From Nonomuraea endophytica (GTDB taxonomy: Bacteria; Actinomycetota; Actinomycetes; Streptosporangiales; Streptosporangiaceae): a stretch of 64,000 bases of DNA. The position numbers and the translations under genes were made by a program. The stretch covers positions 1,054,001 to 1,118,000 of the forward strand of contig NZ_JACHIN010000001.1 in assembly GCF_014203235.1 (NCBI RefSeq), written 5' to 3'. Shown here one piece after another: positions 37,569 to 46,577 of the stretch; positions within the stretch are counted from its first letter, which is position 1; the number at the start of each line of letters is the position of its first letter. The notes under the pieces were generated by a model, which made no database searches, had not been told where the DNA came from, and saw only the letters and a list, made by a program, of their open reading frames with translations.

Positions 37569-38704
37569 AACGCCTCCTCAAGACGCCGGTAGGCAGGGCC
37601 GAGCCGCACGAGCCCGGCCTCGCAGATCGTCATGGCCGTCCGTGCCTCCACCAGCCCGGACGGCGTCCGGTCGAGCAGGCAGATCTCCGCCACCCGCCGC
37701 CGCCCGTCGGCGCGGCTCCTGGCCAGGTGCACGACCACGTCGAGCGCGGCCGCGAGCTGGCTGTGGACGGCCTCCCTGCTCAGCCCGGCCGCGCACCCCA
37801 GCGCCTCCAGCCGCGCGGGCACGTCGGCCGCCGCGTTCGCGTGGAGCGTGCCGCAACCGCCCTCGTGCCCCGTGTTGAGCGCCGCCAGCAGGTCGACGAC
37901 CTCGGCGCCTCTGACCTCGCCCACCACCACGCGATCGGGCCGCATGCGCAGCGCCTGCCGTACGAGATCGCGCAGGCCTATCCCGCCCGCGCCCTCCAGG
38001 TTGGCCGGGCGCGACTCCAGCCGCACCATGTGCGGGTGTTCCGGGCGGAGTTCGGCGGAGTCTTCGACGAGCAGCAGGCGTTCGCCGGGATCGGCGAGTG
38101 ACAGCAGGGCGGACAGGAGTGTGGTCTTGCCGGTGCCGGTGCCGCCGGTGACCAGGAAGGCCAGCCGGGCGGCGACCATGCGGCGCAGAACGGCGGCCGC
38201 CTCCTCCGCGGCGACCAGGGCGTCCATCGTGTACGTCCGCCGAGGCGGCAGCCGCAACGAAACGCACGTGCCGCCGGAGGCGATGGGCGGCAGGACGGCG
38301 TGCAGGCGTACGCCACCGGCCAGCCGGGCGTCCACGTACGGACAGGCGTCGTCCAGCCGGCGCCCCGCGGCGGCGGCCAGGCGCTGGGCCAGCCTGCGGA
38401 CGGCGGCGTCGTCGGCGAAGGCCACCCGGGTACGGCGCAGCCCCCCGCCGTCGTCGACCCAGACCTCGCGGGGCCCGTTGACCAGGACGTCGGTGACGTC
38501 GGGCGCGGCCAGCAGGGGCTCCAGCGGCCCGGCGCCGATCAGGTCGGCGCACAGCGCGCGGGCGACGGCCAGGATCTCGGCGTCGCCGTACACGGACTTC
38601 TCGGCGCGCAGCGCGAGCGCGACCTGGGCGGCGCTCGGCTCGACACCCGTGCGCGCCAGCCGGGCGCGGACGGCCTCGACGAGGTCGGTGGGCGGGGACT
38701 CCAT
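37565..38704 (-). CDS. tadA: TadA/CpaF-type pilus ATPase
   Basis: A 379-residue secretion ATPase of the VirB11/CpaF family: N-terminal domain (about 1-150), Walker A GGTGTGKTT (about 190), Asp box LLLVEDSAELRPEHPHMV, Walker B RVVVGEVRG and the His box GHEGGCGTLHANAA. Powers pilus assembly. The ATG overlaps the stop of ssd (TGATG). In S. coelicolor and M. tuberculosis (Rv3659c) the equivalent gene follows ssd in the same way. Confidence 0.95.
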   Translation of the reverse strand: MESPPTDLVEAVRARLARTGVEPSAAQVALALRAEKSVYGDAEILAVARALCADLIGAGPLEPLLAAPDVTDVLVNGPREVWVDDGGGLRRTRVAFADDAAVRRLAQRLAAAAGRRLDDACPYVDARLAGGVRLHAVLPPIASGGTCVSLRLPPRRTYTMDALVAAEEAAAVLRRMVAARLAFLVTGGTGTGKTTLLSALLSLADPGERLLLVEDSAELRPEHPHMVRLESRPANLEGAGGIGLRDLVRQALRMRPDRVVVGEVRGAEVVDLLAALNTGHEGGCGTLHANAAADVPARLEALGCAAGLSREAVHSQLAAALDVVVHLARSRADGRRRVAEICLLDRTPSGLVEARTAMTICEAGLVRLGPAYRRLEEAL

Positions 38705-39747
38705 CAGCGGTCCTGGGCGAGCGTGTGGACGAGCGTGGCGCACAGGCCGCCCAGGGCGGTGCGCGGGCCGAGGCGCGGGAGTTCGCCGCGGTTGAGCACG
38801 GCCGAGAGCCCGGGGTGGTCGGGGAGGGTGCCGGCGAGCGGGAGGTCGAGGCTGTGGGCCACGGCCCGTTCGTCGAGGGCGCCCGGTCTGACCACGGCCC
38901 TGATGTCGGCGGTGTGTTCGGCCACGTCGTGCACGACCTGGGCGGTGGCCAGGACGCCGCGCACGTCGGCCGTGGCGACGGCGAACGTGGTGTCGGCCCT
39001 GGCCAGGGCTTCGGCGGCGGCGGGGTCGAGGTGGCGCGGCAGGTCGACCACGACGAGGTCGAAGCCGCGCCGCCCCGCTTCGAGCACCGCGCGCATGGCG
39101 GCCGGCGGGACCGGGGCGGCCCGTCCTCTGCCGAAGCTCAGCAGGGCCAGGTCGCCGAAGGCGGGCAGGGCGGCGGAGAGGGCGCCGGCGTTGATGCGGC
39201 CTTCTCTGGCCAGCAGGTCGCTCCAGCGGGCGCCCGGGGCCTCCTCGCGGCCCAGCAGCGCGTCGATGCCGCCGCCGAGCCGGTCGGCGTCGACGAGGAG
39301 GGTGGCGAGGCCGTCAGCCGAGGCCTTCAGGGCCAGGCAGGAGGCCAGGACGCTGGCGCCGGCGCCGCCTCGGCCGCCGACCACGCAGGCCACCACGCCC
39401 GCGCGGGAGGCCGGCTCCAGGGCCTCGGCGAACTCCTCCACCAGGCGGCGTTCGTCGCGCGGCAGGTCGATGACGGCTTGGGCGCCCACTTCCACGCAGC
39501 GCCGCCAGGCTCCGGGGTCGGCGGGTTCGCGGGCGGCCAGGAAGACGCGTTCACGGGCGGGCGGGGCGGTCTCCGCCACCTTCCCCGCCAGGTCGTCGCC
39601 GACCACGACCACCGGGGCGATGCCCCAGTAGGGGCGGGCGACGGCCGGGTTGTGCGCGACGTCGAGCTGCGTGCCTGCCGCTGCGGCCACGCGGACGAGG
39701 TCGTCGATGAGGTCTTGGTCCTCGGTGATGACCAGCGGACGGTGCAT
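38704..39747 (-). CDS. ssd: TadZ/CpaE-like MinD-family protein (Ssd)
   Basis: A 347-residue protein with an atypical receiver-like N-terminal domain (about 1-115) and a MinD/ParA-type ATPase domain (about 115-345). The deviant Walker A reads GGRGGAGASVLA, with Ala where the P-loop Thr/Lys pattern is normally KT/S, so ATP binding may be altered. M. tuberculosis Ssd (Rv3660c) is known as a septum-site-determining protein; in Tad systems TadZ places the machine at the pole. ATG at 39747 with GGGAGG. First gene of the tad operon. Confidence 0.9.
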   Translation of the reverse strand: MHRPLVITEDQDLIDDLVRVAAAAGTQLDVAHNPAVARPYWGIAPVVVVGDDLAGKVAETAPPARERVFLAAREPADPGAWRRCVEVGAQAVIDLPRDERRLVEEFAEALEPASRAGVVACVVGGRGGAGASVLASCLALKASADGLATLLVDADRLGGGIDALLGREEAPGARWSDLLAREGRINAGALSAALPAFGDLALLSFGRGRAAPVPPAAMRAVLEAGRRGFDLVVVDLPRHLDPAAAEALARADTTFAVATADVRGVLATAQVVHDVAEHTADIRAVVRPGALDERAVAHSLDLPLAGTLPDHPGLSAVLNRGELPRLGPRTALGGLCATLVHTLAQDR

Positions 39748-39853
39748 CGGATGCCTCCCGGGGCGGGTTGGGAGGACAACCATGCGGGGAGGCGGGGGCG
39801 GGGCGGGGAGCCGAGCGGGATTCTGTGGATGGGGCCGCCGACTGTGGAAAAGG

Positions 39854-39920
39854 GGCGACCCCCGCCGGGGGGGAGAGCGGGGGTCGCCTGATCGGTCCGG
39901 CTCCGGGGGGGTAGAGCCGG
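39854..39920. terminator. Two adjacent hairpins upstream of ssd
   Basis: Hairpin 1 has perfect 12-bp arms GGCGACCCCCGC (39854-39865) and GCGGGGGTCGCC (39877-39888). Hairpin 2 has arms CCGGCTC (39897-39903) and GAGCCGG (39914-39920). They lie about 105 bases upstream of the ssd start, where they could stop incoming transcription or regulate the tad operon. No clear T run. Confidence 0.5.
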
Positions 39921-40122
39921 TCCCGTTTCAGAAGAAAGCTTTCAACACTTAACCAGAGCATGGCAAGGGACTTGCAAAGCAAACCCATGCACAGTCGCTC
40001 CAGTTTCGGGAGATACCACCGTATGCTGCCCGATCGACTCGAGTTTCGTCGAGGAGCAATCTCGCATTTTCGCTAAGTTTTTTCCTCGGAAGCTAACGAT
40101 CACATAAAGGAGATCACTCAGC

Positions 40123-40332
40123 GTGATCATCCCGCGGAGGTCACCCCGCGACCCCGCCCGTACGGCAGGCAGAGATCGGACCGGTGCCCCACGCCGCAGT
40201 AAAGGTCTTGGTCCCAGGGGTTCCCATCAGGGCGAATCCGACGTAGAAAGGGGACACGGACCACTTGTCCGGGTGCGTCAGCCGGGTACCCACGCGCGAC
40301 CAGCCGCGGGAGGCGCGTCGAGACGGGCTTGA
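40123..40332 (+). CDS. Candidate small basic protein (low confidence)
   Basis: A 69-residue frame starting GTG at 40123 with a textbook AAAGGAG ribosome site 8 bases upstream and an A+T-rich promoter-like region before it. The product is Arg/Gly/Pro-rich and basic, with third-codon positions less G+C-biased than in real genes nearby, so it may not be protein-coding. A perfect hairpin GATCAC-TCAGC-GTGATC (40112-40128) spans the gap and start codon, so translation could be controlled. Alternatively the transcript is a non-coding RNA. Confidence 0.25.
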   Translation: MIIPRRSPRDPARTAGRDRTGAPRRSKGLGPRGSHQGESDVERGHGPLVRVRQPGTHARPAAGGASRRA

Positions 40333-40385
40333 CCCGATCCGACGAATTGAGGTGCACGCTTGGTAACCCGGTGTGATGCGCGGCA

Positions 40386-40413
40386 GACGGCGTCTCACTA
40401 GCGAGGCGCCGTC
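40386..40413 (-). terminator. Terminator after the Fic-like gene
   Basis: Arms GACGGCGTCTC (40386-40396) and GAGGCGCCGTC (40403-40413) pair along 11 positions with one G-T pair. It lies 9 bases beyond the stop codon of the minus-strand gene at 40422. Confidence 0.75.
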
Positions 40414-40421
40414 AGCTATGT

Positions 40422-41138
40422 TCAGCCGCGCTGCATGGCCTCGCAGATCGCCGTGGTCTCCCGGACACCCAGGCTTACCGCAGCGGCACACTGGCGTACC
40501 CACTCGGCCACCCCGCCGTCCACGTACGCCTTGAGCCCGGCCTCGTAGTCCTGCTCAAGGTGCCCCACCTCGACCGCGACGATCGACTTCGGGTCCAGGC
40601 CGAACTCCACCAGCGTGAGCCGTTCGGCGGCGCGCGCCACGATCCCGTCAGCGCTGCCGAAAGGCCGCAGCACCGCGAGCTCCGCGTGCACGATCGCGGC
40701 CAGGACCAGGGCCGGAGCCTTGGTGGGCGTCTCCAGCAGACCGAAAAGGGCGTCCAGCCGCGGTCCTCCCGCCGACGGCCGCCCGAGCGCGTCCTGGCCG
40801 ACGAGGCCGGCCGCGGCCACCGAGTGGAGGCGGGCCATGACCTGCCGGGGAGCCTTGCGCCAGGTCGGGCCCAGCCGGCCGACCTCGACGGAGGCCCGCA
40901 GCGCGCCCTGGACGATCGGGTCGGACACCTCGTCGCGGCGCAGCGCGTCCAGCGTGACGTCCGCGCCCTCCAGCGCCGCCGAGGCCCGCGCACCACGCAG
41001 GGACGACTCGGTGGAAACCGCGGGACGGGCCCGCCTCAACACCCGATGCCGGTAAAGGCGGTCGACGGCTTCACGGGCCTCGTCCACGGCCTCGGGAACG
41101 CCGGGAAGCCGCGCGACTGCGGCCAGAGGGTCACTCAC
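40422..41138 (-). CDS. Fic-fold protein with degenerate catalytic motif
   Basis: A 238-residue protein, mostly helical, with the Fic/DOC layout: N-terminal helices including SLRGARASAALEGADVTL, which resembles the inhibitory/SxxxE region of Fic proteins, and a core ending HAELAVLRPFGSADGIVARAAERL. At 158-169 this corresponds to the Fic motif HPFx(D/E)GNGRxxR, but reads RPF-GSADG-IVAR, losing the catalytic His and the GNGR loop. AMPylation is therefore unlikely. The S. coelicolor neighbour in this place is often called an oxidoreductase (memory). GTG at 41138 with AGGTAAGG upstream. Confidence 0.75.
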   Translation of the reverse strand: MSDPLAAVARLPGVPEAVDEAREAVDRLYRHRVLRRARPAVSTESSLRGARASAALEGADVTLDALRRDEVSDPIVQGALRASVEVGRLGPTWRKAPRQVMARLHSVAAAGLVGQDALGRPSAGGPRLDALFGLLETPTKAPALVLAAIVHAELAVLRPFGSADGIVARAAERLTLVEFGLDPKSIVAVEVGHLEQDYEAGLKAYVDGGVAEWVRQCAAAVSLGVRETTAICEAMQRG

Positions 41139-41377
41139 GCGTCCGACCTTACCTGTGGGTAACTCGCGGGGCGGCTGAGGGGGCCCATAAACCCCGACAA
41201 ATTGGCCCGTTCCATCATTCTGAGATTTCAAGATGACAACGGTTCAATAGCGACTGTAATGACGAGCGATAAGCGCCACGGCTGGTACGGACCTGTCTAG
41301 ACCTCTTGTGTGAGCCGCCCGCCACCTGGTGAAGTGGGACACGACCTAACCAATCTGGCCATAGAAGGAGCACTCAG

Positions 41378-43351
41378 GTGGCCCCGGAAACCCCTGGCAC
41401 CGAGCCCCAGGCGCTGTCGAACCTGCTGCACGAGAACCGCAGGTTCGCACCACCCGCCGACCTGGCCGCGGCCGCGAACGTGACAGCCGAAGCGTATGAC
41501 GAGGCGGCGGCCGACCGTCTCGGGTTTTGGGAGCGTGCCGCAGACCGTCTGACCTGGGCCAAGCGCTGGGACACCACGTTGGAGTGGAACCCGCCCTTCG
41601 CGAAGTGGTTCGTCGGCGGACAGCTGAACATCGCCTACAACTGCGTCGACCGCCACGTGGAGGCCGGGCGGGGTGACAAGGTCGCCTACCACTGGGAGGG
41701 CGAGCCTGAGGGCGACAGCCGTACCCTCACCTATGCGGACCTGCAGCGGGAGGTCAACAAGACCGCCAACGCGCTCCAGGAGCTGGGTGTCGGCAAGGGC
41801 GACCGCGTGGCGATCTACATGCCGATGATCCCCGAGCTGCCGATCGCGATGCTGGCCTGCGCCCGCATCGGCGCGGTCCACTCCGTGGTCTTCGGCGGCT
41901 TCTCGGCCAGCGCGCTCAAGAGCCGCATCGACGACGCCGACGCCAAGCTCGTGATCACCGCCGACGGCGGCTACCGCAGGGGCGCGCCGTCCGCGCTCAA
42001 GCCGACCGTGGACGAGGCCGTGGCCGAGTGCCCGCAGATCGAGCACGTGCTCGTCGTCCGCCGGACAAATCAGGAAATTTCCACGTACGACCGCGATGTC
42101 TTCTGGGCCGACATCGTCGAGCGCCAGAGCGACCAGCACGCCCCCGAGCCGCACGACGCCGAGGACCCGCTGTTCATCCTCTACACCAGCGGCACCACCG
42201 GGAAGCCGAAGGGCATCCTGCACACCACAGGCGGCTACCTCACCCAGACGTCCTGGACCCACAACGCGGTCTTCGACCTCAAGCCCGAGACCGACATCTA
42301 CTGGTGCACGGCCGACATCGGCTGGGTGACCGGACACTCCTACATCGTGTACGGCCCGCTCGCCAACGGCGCCACCAGCGTCATCTACGAGGGCACCCCC
42401 GACACCCCGCACCGCGGCAGGTTCTGGGAGATCGTGCAGAAGTACAAGATCACGATCCTCTACACCGCGCCCACCGCGATCCGGACGTTCATGAAGTGGG
42501 GCGACGACATCCCCGCGAAGTTCGACATGTCGTCCCTGCGCATCCTCGGCTCCGTGGGCGAGCCCATCAACCCCGAGGCATACGTCTGGTACCGGGAGCA
42601 CATCGGCGCCGGCCGTACCCCCGTCGTGGACACGTGGTGGCAGACGGAGACCGGCGCGGTCATGATCAGCCCGCTCCCCGGCGTGACCAGCGGAAAGCCG
42701 GGCGCGGCGATGCGCCCGCTGCCGGGCATCGTCGCCGACGTGGTCGACGACCAGGGCCAGAGCGTGCCCAACGGAGGCGGCGGCTACCTGGCCATCCGCG
42801 AGCCGTGGCCGTCGATGCTGCGCACGATCTGGGGTGACGACCAGCGCTACATCGACACCTACTGGTCGCGCTTCCCCGGCATGTACTTCGCCGGCGACGG
42901 CGCCAAGCGCGACGAGGACGGCGACATCTGGCTGCTCGGCCGGGTCGACGACGTCATGCTCGTGTCCGGCCACAACATCTCCACCACGGAGGTGGAGTCG
43001 GCCCTGGTCAGCCACCCGAAGGTGGCCGAGGCGGCGGTCGTGGGCGCGACGGACCCGGTCACCGGCCAGGCGATCGTCTCCTTCGTCATCCTGCGCGGCA
43101 GCGTGGAGGAGAGCGCGGACATCGCCGCCGAGCTGCGCAACCACGTGGCCAAGACCCTCGGCCCGATCGCCAAGCCGCGCCAGATCCTGGTAGTGCCCGA
43201 GCTGCCCAAGACCCGCTCCGGCAAGATCATGCGCCGCCTGCTGCGCGACGTGGCGGAGAACCGCAGCGTCGGCGACGTCACCACGCTGGCCGACAGCACG
43301 GTGATGAACCTCATCTCGGAGAAGCTGCCCTCCGCCAAGAGCGAGGACTGA
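41378..43351 (+). CDS. acs: Acetyl-coenzyme A synthetase
   Basis: A 657-residue AMP-forming acetyl-CoA synthetase converting acetate, ATP and CoA to acetyl-CoA. Core motifs: [12 protein letters not shown] (A3), WWQTETG, the substrate pocket around [12 protein letters not shown], and the C-terminal acetylation-site lysine K616 in [10 protein letters not shown], through which acetyltransferases silence the enzyme. GTG start with AAGGAG upstream. It is preceded by 239 bases of fairly A+T-rich leader and closed by a strong terminator. Confidence 0.98.
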   Translation: MAPETPGTEPQALSNLLHENRRFAPPADLAAAANVTAEAYDEAAADRLGFWERAADRLTWAKRWDTTLEWNPPFAKWFVGGQLNIAYNCVDRHVEAGRGDKVAYHWEGEPEGDSRTLTYADLQREVNKTANALQELGVGKGDRVAIYMPMIPELPIAMLACARIGAVHSVVFGGFSASALKSRIDDADAKLVITADGGYRRGAPSALKPTVDEAVAECPQIEHVLVVRRTNQEISTYDRDVFWADIVERQSDQHAPEPHDAEDPLFILYTSGTTGKPKGILHTTGGYLTQTSWTHNAVFDLKPETDIYWCTADIGWVTGHSYIVYGPLANGATSVIYEGTPDTPHRGRFWEIVQKYKITILYTAPTAIRTFMKWGDDIPAKFDMSSLRILGSVGEPINPEAYVWYREHIGAGRTPVVDTWWQTETGAVMISPLPGVTSGKPGAAMRPLPGIVADVVDDQGQSVPNGGGGYLAIREPWPSMLRTIWGDDQRYIDTYWSRFPGMYFAGDGAKRDEDGDIWLLGRVDDVMLVSGHNISTTEVESALVSHPKVAEAAVVGATDPVTGQAIVSFVILRGSVEESADIAAELRNHVAKTLGPIAKPRQILVVPELPKTRSGKIMRRLLRDVAENRSVGDVTTLADSTVMNLISEKLPSAKSED

Positions 43352-43363
43352 GCACGAGGTAGA

Positions 43364-43396
43364 AGAAGGCCCCCACAGTCCCTGTGGGGGCCTTCT
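43364..43396 (+). terminator. Terminator of acs
   Basis: Perfect 15-bp arms AGAAGGCCCCCACAG (43364-43378) and CTGTGGGGGCCTTCT (43382-43396) with a 3-base loop, 12 bases after the acs stop codon. Confidence 0.9.
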
Positions 43397-43495
43397 CCAT
43401 GCGTGCGGGTACATTAATCACGGGTGTGCCGGGAAGTCTGGTCGGCGACAGGGGGACCCGACCCCAAAATCCGCCACTCCCGAGGGGGAACCACG

Positions 43496-44722
43496 TTGCG
43501 CCGCGCCGCCGAGGTATGGCCGTTCCGGCCCACCGTCCGCTATGCCCGCACGCTCGCCGAAGCGTTGCGCGCGGAGACGATCGGCGGCATCGTCATGCTG
43601 ACGGCCACCGTGGCCGCGCTCGTCTGGGCCAACGTGTCCTACGAGAGCTACGCCGCCCTCCGCGACACCAAGATCGGACCGGTGGCGCTTCACCTCGATC
43701 TCGAACTCGTCAAATGGGCCCAGAACGGCCTGCTGACCATCTTCTTCTTCGTGGCGGGCCTGGAGGTCAAGGAGGAGTTCGTCCACGGCGAGCTCAGCAA
43801 CCTGCGCAAGGCGGCCCTGCCGATCATCGCGGCCGTCGCCGGCATGATCGTCCCGGCGGTCATCTTCCTGCTGGTCAGCTGGGGTGCGCCCGATGCCGGC
43901 CGAGGGTGGGCGATTCCCACGGCGACCGACATCGCGTTCGCCCTGGCCGTCCTCGCCGTCACCGCCAGCGCGATGCCCGCGGCCTTGCGGGCGTTCCTGC
44001 TGACCAGCGCCGTCGTCGACGACCTCGGCGCGATCTCCATCATCGCGATCTTCTACACCGAGAACCTCGACCTGATCATGCTGGCGATCGGCGTGCTGCT
44101 GATCTGCTTGTACGGGTTCCTGCAGTACAAGCGGGTCAAGGGGGTATGGATCTATTTGCCGCTGGCCGTACTGGCGTGGTACTTCGTCGAGGTCAGCGGC
44201 GTGCACGCGACCGTCGCCGGAGTGGCGCTGGGACTGCTCACGCGGGTGTGGACCGACGACTCGGAGGAACGATCGCCCTCGGAGGCCGCCGACCACTACA
44301 TCCGGCCGCTGTCGGCGGGCTTCGCCGTTCCGGTCTTCGCCTTTCTGTCGGCGGGGGTGCAACTCAACTCGTCGAGCCTGAGCGGTATCTTCTCCGATCG
44401 GGTAGTTCTTGGGGTGGTGGCGGGTCTCGTGCTCGGCAAGTTCCTCGGAGTCTTCGGCGGCGCCTGGCTGTCGGTACGGCTCGGCCTGGCGAGACTGTCG
44501 GAAGAGCTGCACTGGCGGGACATGGCGGCGGTGTCCCTGCTGGCCGGGATCGGGTTCACGGTGTCGCTGCTCATCGGCGGCCTCGCCTACGGACACGATC
44601 CGCAGCGCGCCGACGCCGTCACCACGGGGATCCTCGCGGCCAGCCTGATCGCCTCGGTTCTGGCAGCGGTGCTCCTCAACCTCCGGGTACGCAATCGCCG
44701 CAGGGCGCTGGATGATGTTTGA
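43496..44722 (+). CDS. nhaA: Na+/H+ antiporter NhaA
   Basis: A 408-residue antiporter with about 12 membrane segments. The ion-binding Asp pair is in SAVVDDLGAI, with the conserved ATDIAFAL and the discontinuous-helix motif VAGVALGL. Exchanges cytoplasmic Na+ for protons in alkaline conditions. The TTG at 43496 is chosen for its GAGGGGG site; a GTG at 43424 gives a longer N-terminus. Followed 31 bases later by a membrane-protein gene on the same strand. Confidence 0.96.
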   Translation: MRRAAEVWPFRPTVRYARTLAEALRAETIGGIVMLTATVAALVWANVSYESYAALRDTKIGPVALHLDLELVKWAQNGLLTIFFFVAGLEVKEEFVHGELSNLRKAALPIIAAVAGMIVPAVIFLLVSWGAPDAGRGWAIPTATDIAFALAVLAVTASAMPAALRAFLLTSAVVDDLGAISIIAIFYTENLDLIMLAIGVLLICLYGFLQYKRVKGVWIYLPLAVLAWYFVEVSGVHATVAGVALGLLTRVWTDDSEERSPSEAADHYIRPLSAGFAVPVFAFLSAGVQLNSSSLSGIFSDRVVLGVVAGLVLGKFLGVFGGAWLSVRLGLARLSEELHWRDMAAVSLLAGIGFTVSLLIGGLAYGHDPQRADAVTTGILAASLIASVLAAVLLNLRVRNRRRALDDV

Positions 44723-44753
44723 CATGGCCACCAGGCCCCGATAGGAGACGTTC

Positions 44754-45209
44754 ATGCAGCAGACCACGGAAGAGGAATCCCTGGGCTCTCTGGTCGCCCA
44801 GGCGAGCCAGCAGATCTCCACGCTGGTCCGCTCGGAGATCGAGCTGGCCAAGGCCGAGCTGAGGTTCGACGCCAAGCGCGTCGGCACCGCCGCGGGCCTG
44901 TTCGCCGCCGCGGCGTTCATGGCCCACCTGTGCCTGATCCTGATCTCGTTCACGATCGCGTACGTGCTGGACCAATGGCTGCCGACGTGGGCCGCCTTCC
45001 TCATCGTGACCGTCTTCTACCTGCTGGCCGCAGGGCTGCTGGTGTTCATCGGCATGCGCAGGCTCAAGGGGCTGGCCGGCATGAAGCGCACCGCGCGCTC
45101 GATCAAGGGACTCAAGGAGATCGCCGACCCCGACGACGGCCTGGTGCCGGTGCCGACCGCGGGCCTGACCGGAACACATCGCGAGCCGGTGAAGCCAGAT
45201 GGCACCTGA
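44754..45209 (+). CDS. Holin-X family membrane protein (actinobacterial phage_holin_3_6)
   Basis: A 151-residue protein with an N-terminal amphipathic helix (SLGSLVAQASQQISTLVRSEIELAKAEL) and two membrane segments (about 45-65 and 76-100). Matches the putative actinobacterial Holin-X family (PF07332), which is chromosomal, not phage-borne, in most actinobacteria. Function unknown; a membrane-associated scaffold is plausible. Its 3' end overlaps the next gene by 11 bases. Confidence 0.85.
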   Translation: MQQTTEEESLGSLVAQASQQISTLVRSEIELAKAELRFDAKRVGTAAGLFAAAAFMAHLCLILISFTIAYVLDQWLPTWAAFLIVTVFYLLAAGLLVFIGMRRLKGLAGMKRTARSIKGLKEIADPDDGLVPVPTAGLTGTHREPVKPDGT

Positions 45210-46113
45210 CGAGGCGTTCGTCCAGATCGAGGGACCCTGGACACACCGCGGCGTGCACGCGGGCGGCACCCGCTTCCACGTCGTGGAGGCCGGTGAGGGG
45301 CCGCTCGTGCTGCTGCTGCACGGGTTCCCGCAGTTCTGGTGGACCTGGCGGCGCCAGCTCGTCTCCCTGGCCGGCGCTGGCTACCGGGCGGTCGCGGTCG
45401 ACCTGCGCGGCTATGGCGGCAGCGACAAGCCGCCGCGCGGCTACGACCTGCCCACCCTGGCCGGCGACGCCAGCGGCCTGATCAGGGCGCTCGGCGAGAC
45501 CCGCGCGATCGTCGTCGGCCACGACTGGGGCGGCCTGATGGCCTGGACCATGGCCGTCATGGACCCCAAGAGCGTCAGCAGGCTGGTCACCGTGGGCGCA
45601 CCGCACCCGCGCCGCCTGCGCCGCACGCTGCTCTCCCCCGGACAGTTCAGGGCCAACCGCCACGCCCTGCGCTTCCAGCTGCCGATCCTGCCCGAGCGGC
45701 GGCTCGTCGCCCACGGGGGCGCGCTCGTCGGCAGCCTGCTGGACGCCTGGTCGCGGCCCGGCTGGCCCGACGAGGAGACCGGCCGCACCTACCGCGAGGC
45801 CTTCCGCATCCCCGCGGTGGCCCACCTCGCCCTGGAGTACCACCGCTGGTTCGGCCGCTCCCAGTTGCGGCCCGACGGCATGCGCTACTCCAAGGCCATG
45901 CGCACCGCAGTCGAGTCGCCGACCCTGCAACTGCACGGCGTGCTCGACACCTGCGTCCTGCCGCGCACCGCGCAGGGCTCCGGCCGCTACGTCGCCGCGC
46001 CGTACCGCTGGAGACTGATCGAGGGAGCGGGGCACTTCCCCCACGAGGAGACCCCCGAGAAGTTCGACGCTGAGCTGCTCGGGTGGCTAGCCGACCCGGA
46101 GCCTGATCGATGA
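45199..46113 (+). CDS. Alpha/beta hydrolase (epoxide hydrolase-like)
   Basis: A 304-residue alpha/beta-hydrolase: oxyanion loop LLHGFPQFWWTWR, nucleophile motif GHDWGG with Asp as nucleophile, and the catalytic His in GAGHFPHEE. The Asp nucleophile and HGFPQ motif point to the epoxide-hydrolase/haloalkane-dehalogenase subgroup; M. tuberculosis EphE (Rv3670) lies at the equivalent place. Overlaps both neighbours, so it is translated in an operon. Confidence 0.92.
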   Translation: MAPDEAFVQIEGPWTHRGVHAGGTRFHVVEAGEGPLVLLLHGFPQFWWTWRRQLVSLAGAGYRAVAVDLRGYGGSDKPPRGYDLPTLAGDASGLIRALGETRAIVVGHDWGGLMAWTMAVMDPKSVSRLVTVGAPHPRRLRRTLLSPGQFRANRHALRFQLPILPERRLVAHGGALVGSLLDAWSRPGWPDEETGRTYREAFRIPAVAHLALEYHRWFGRSQLRPDGMRYSKAMRTAVESPTLQLHGVLDTCVLPRTAQGSGRYVAAPYRWRLIEGAGHFPHEETPEKFDAELLGWLADPEPDR

Positions 46114-46556
46114 GAGACCGCGACAGCGAGGGCAGGCCGCGCAACGCACGCCCCCGCGACGAGTTCGGCCGTCCCATGCCGTACGGCACGGCCGGGGTGG
46201 CCCGCGTCCCCGACGACTACGCACCCACCACCGAGCAGGCGCTCGACGACGGCCGCCGCTTCCTCGCCGAGGACAAGCCCTTCCACGCGCACGAGGTGTT
46301 CGAGGGCCGCTGGAAATGCGCCCCCGACGAGGAGCGCGAGCTGTGGCAGGGCCTGGCGCAGATCTGCGTCGGCCTCACCCACCTGCAACGGGGCAACGGG
46401 CGCGGGGCCCTGACCCTCTTCAGCCGCGGCGCCGCCCGCATCCAGGGGTACGGCCCGCCGTACGACCAGGTGGGCAGGGCGGCCACCGGCTTCGGCGAGG
46501 ACAGCGACGCGAGCGCGGCCATCGCCCTGATCCTGCGCGAGCTCGAACTGTCGTAG
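46110..46556 (+). CDS. DUF309 domain protein
   Basis: A 148-residue protein. The DUF309 helical core (about 45-110: DDGRRFLAEDKPFHAHEVFEGRW, then LWQGLAQICVGLTHLQRGN) is clear; the family is found across bacteria and plastids, function unknown. The N-terminal 40 residues are basic and disordered. Starts within the stop codon of the hydrolase gene (ATGA). Confidence 0.9.
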   Translation: MRDRDSEGRPRNARPRDEFGRPMPYGTAGVARVPDDYAPTTEQALDDGRRFLAEDKPFHAHEVFEGRWKCAPDEERELWQGLAQICVGLTHLQRGNGRGALTLFSRGAARIQGYGPPYDQVGRAATGFGEDSDASAAIALILRELELS

Positions 46557-46577
46557 CCCGCGGCTAGCCTCACGGGC

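Larger units (their letters stand above)
39748..40421. other. Intergenic region upstream of ssd, with promoter-like A+T-rich core
   Basis: About 670 bases between ssd and the Fic-like gene. It includes two hairpins (39854-39920), an A+T-rich stretch (about 39925-40110) unlike the rest of the window, a strong AAAGGAG ribosome site at 40106 and a terminator at 40386. The A+T-rich part probably holds promoters, at least one reading rightward. Confidence 0.6.

Noticed and set aside
41297..43414. A long open frame on the minus strand opposite acs
   Set aside because: It is antisense to a complete acetyl-CoA synthetase; its His/Val/Asp/Gly-rich translation is typical of the complement of G+C-rich coding DNA.
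44754..45209. Prophage marker because of the holin-family match
   Set aside because: Holin-X proteins are chromosomal in actinobacteria, and the neighbours are housekeeping genes in conserved order.
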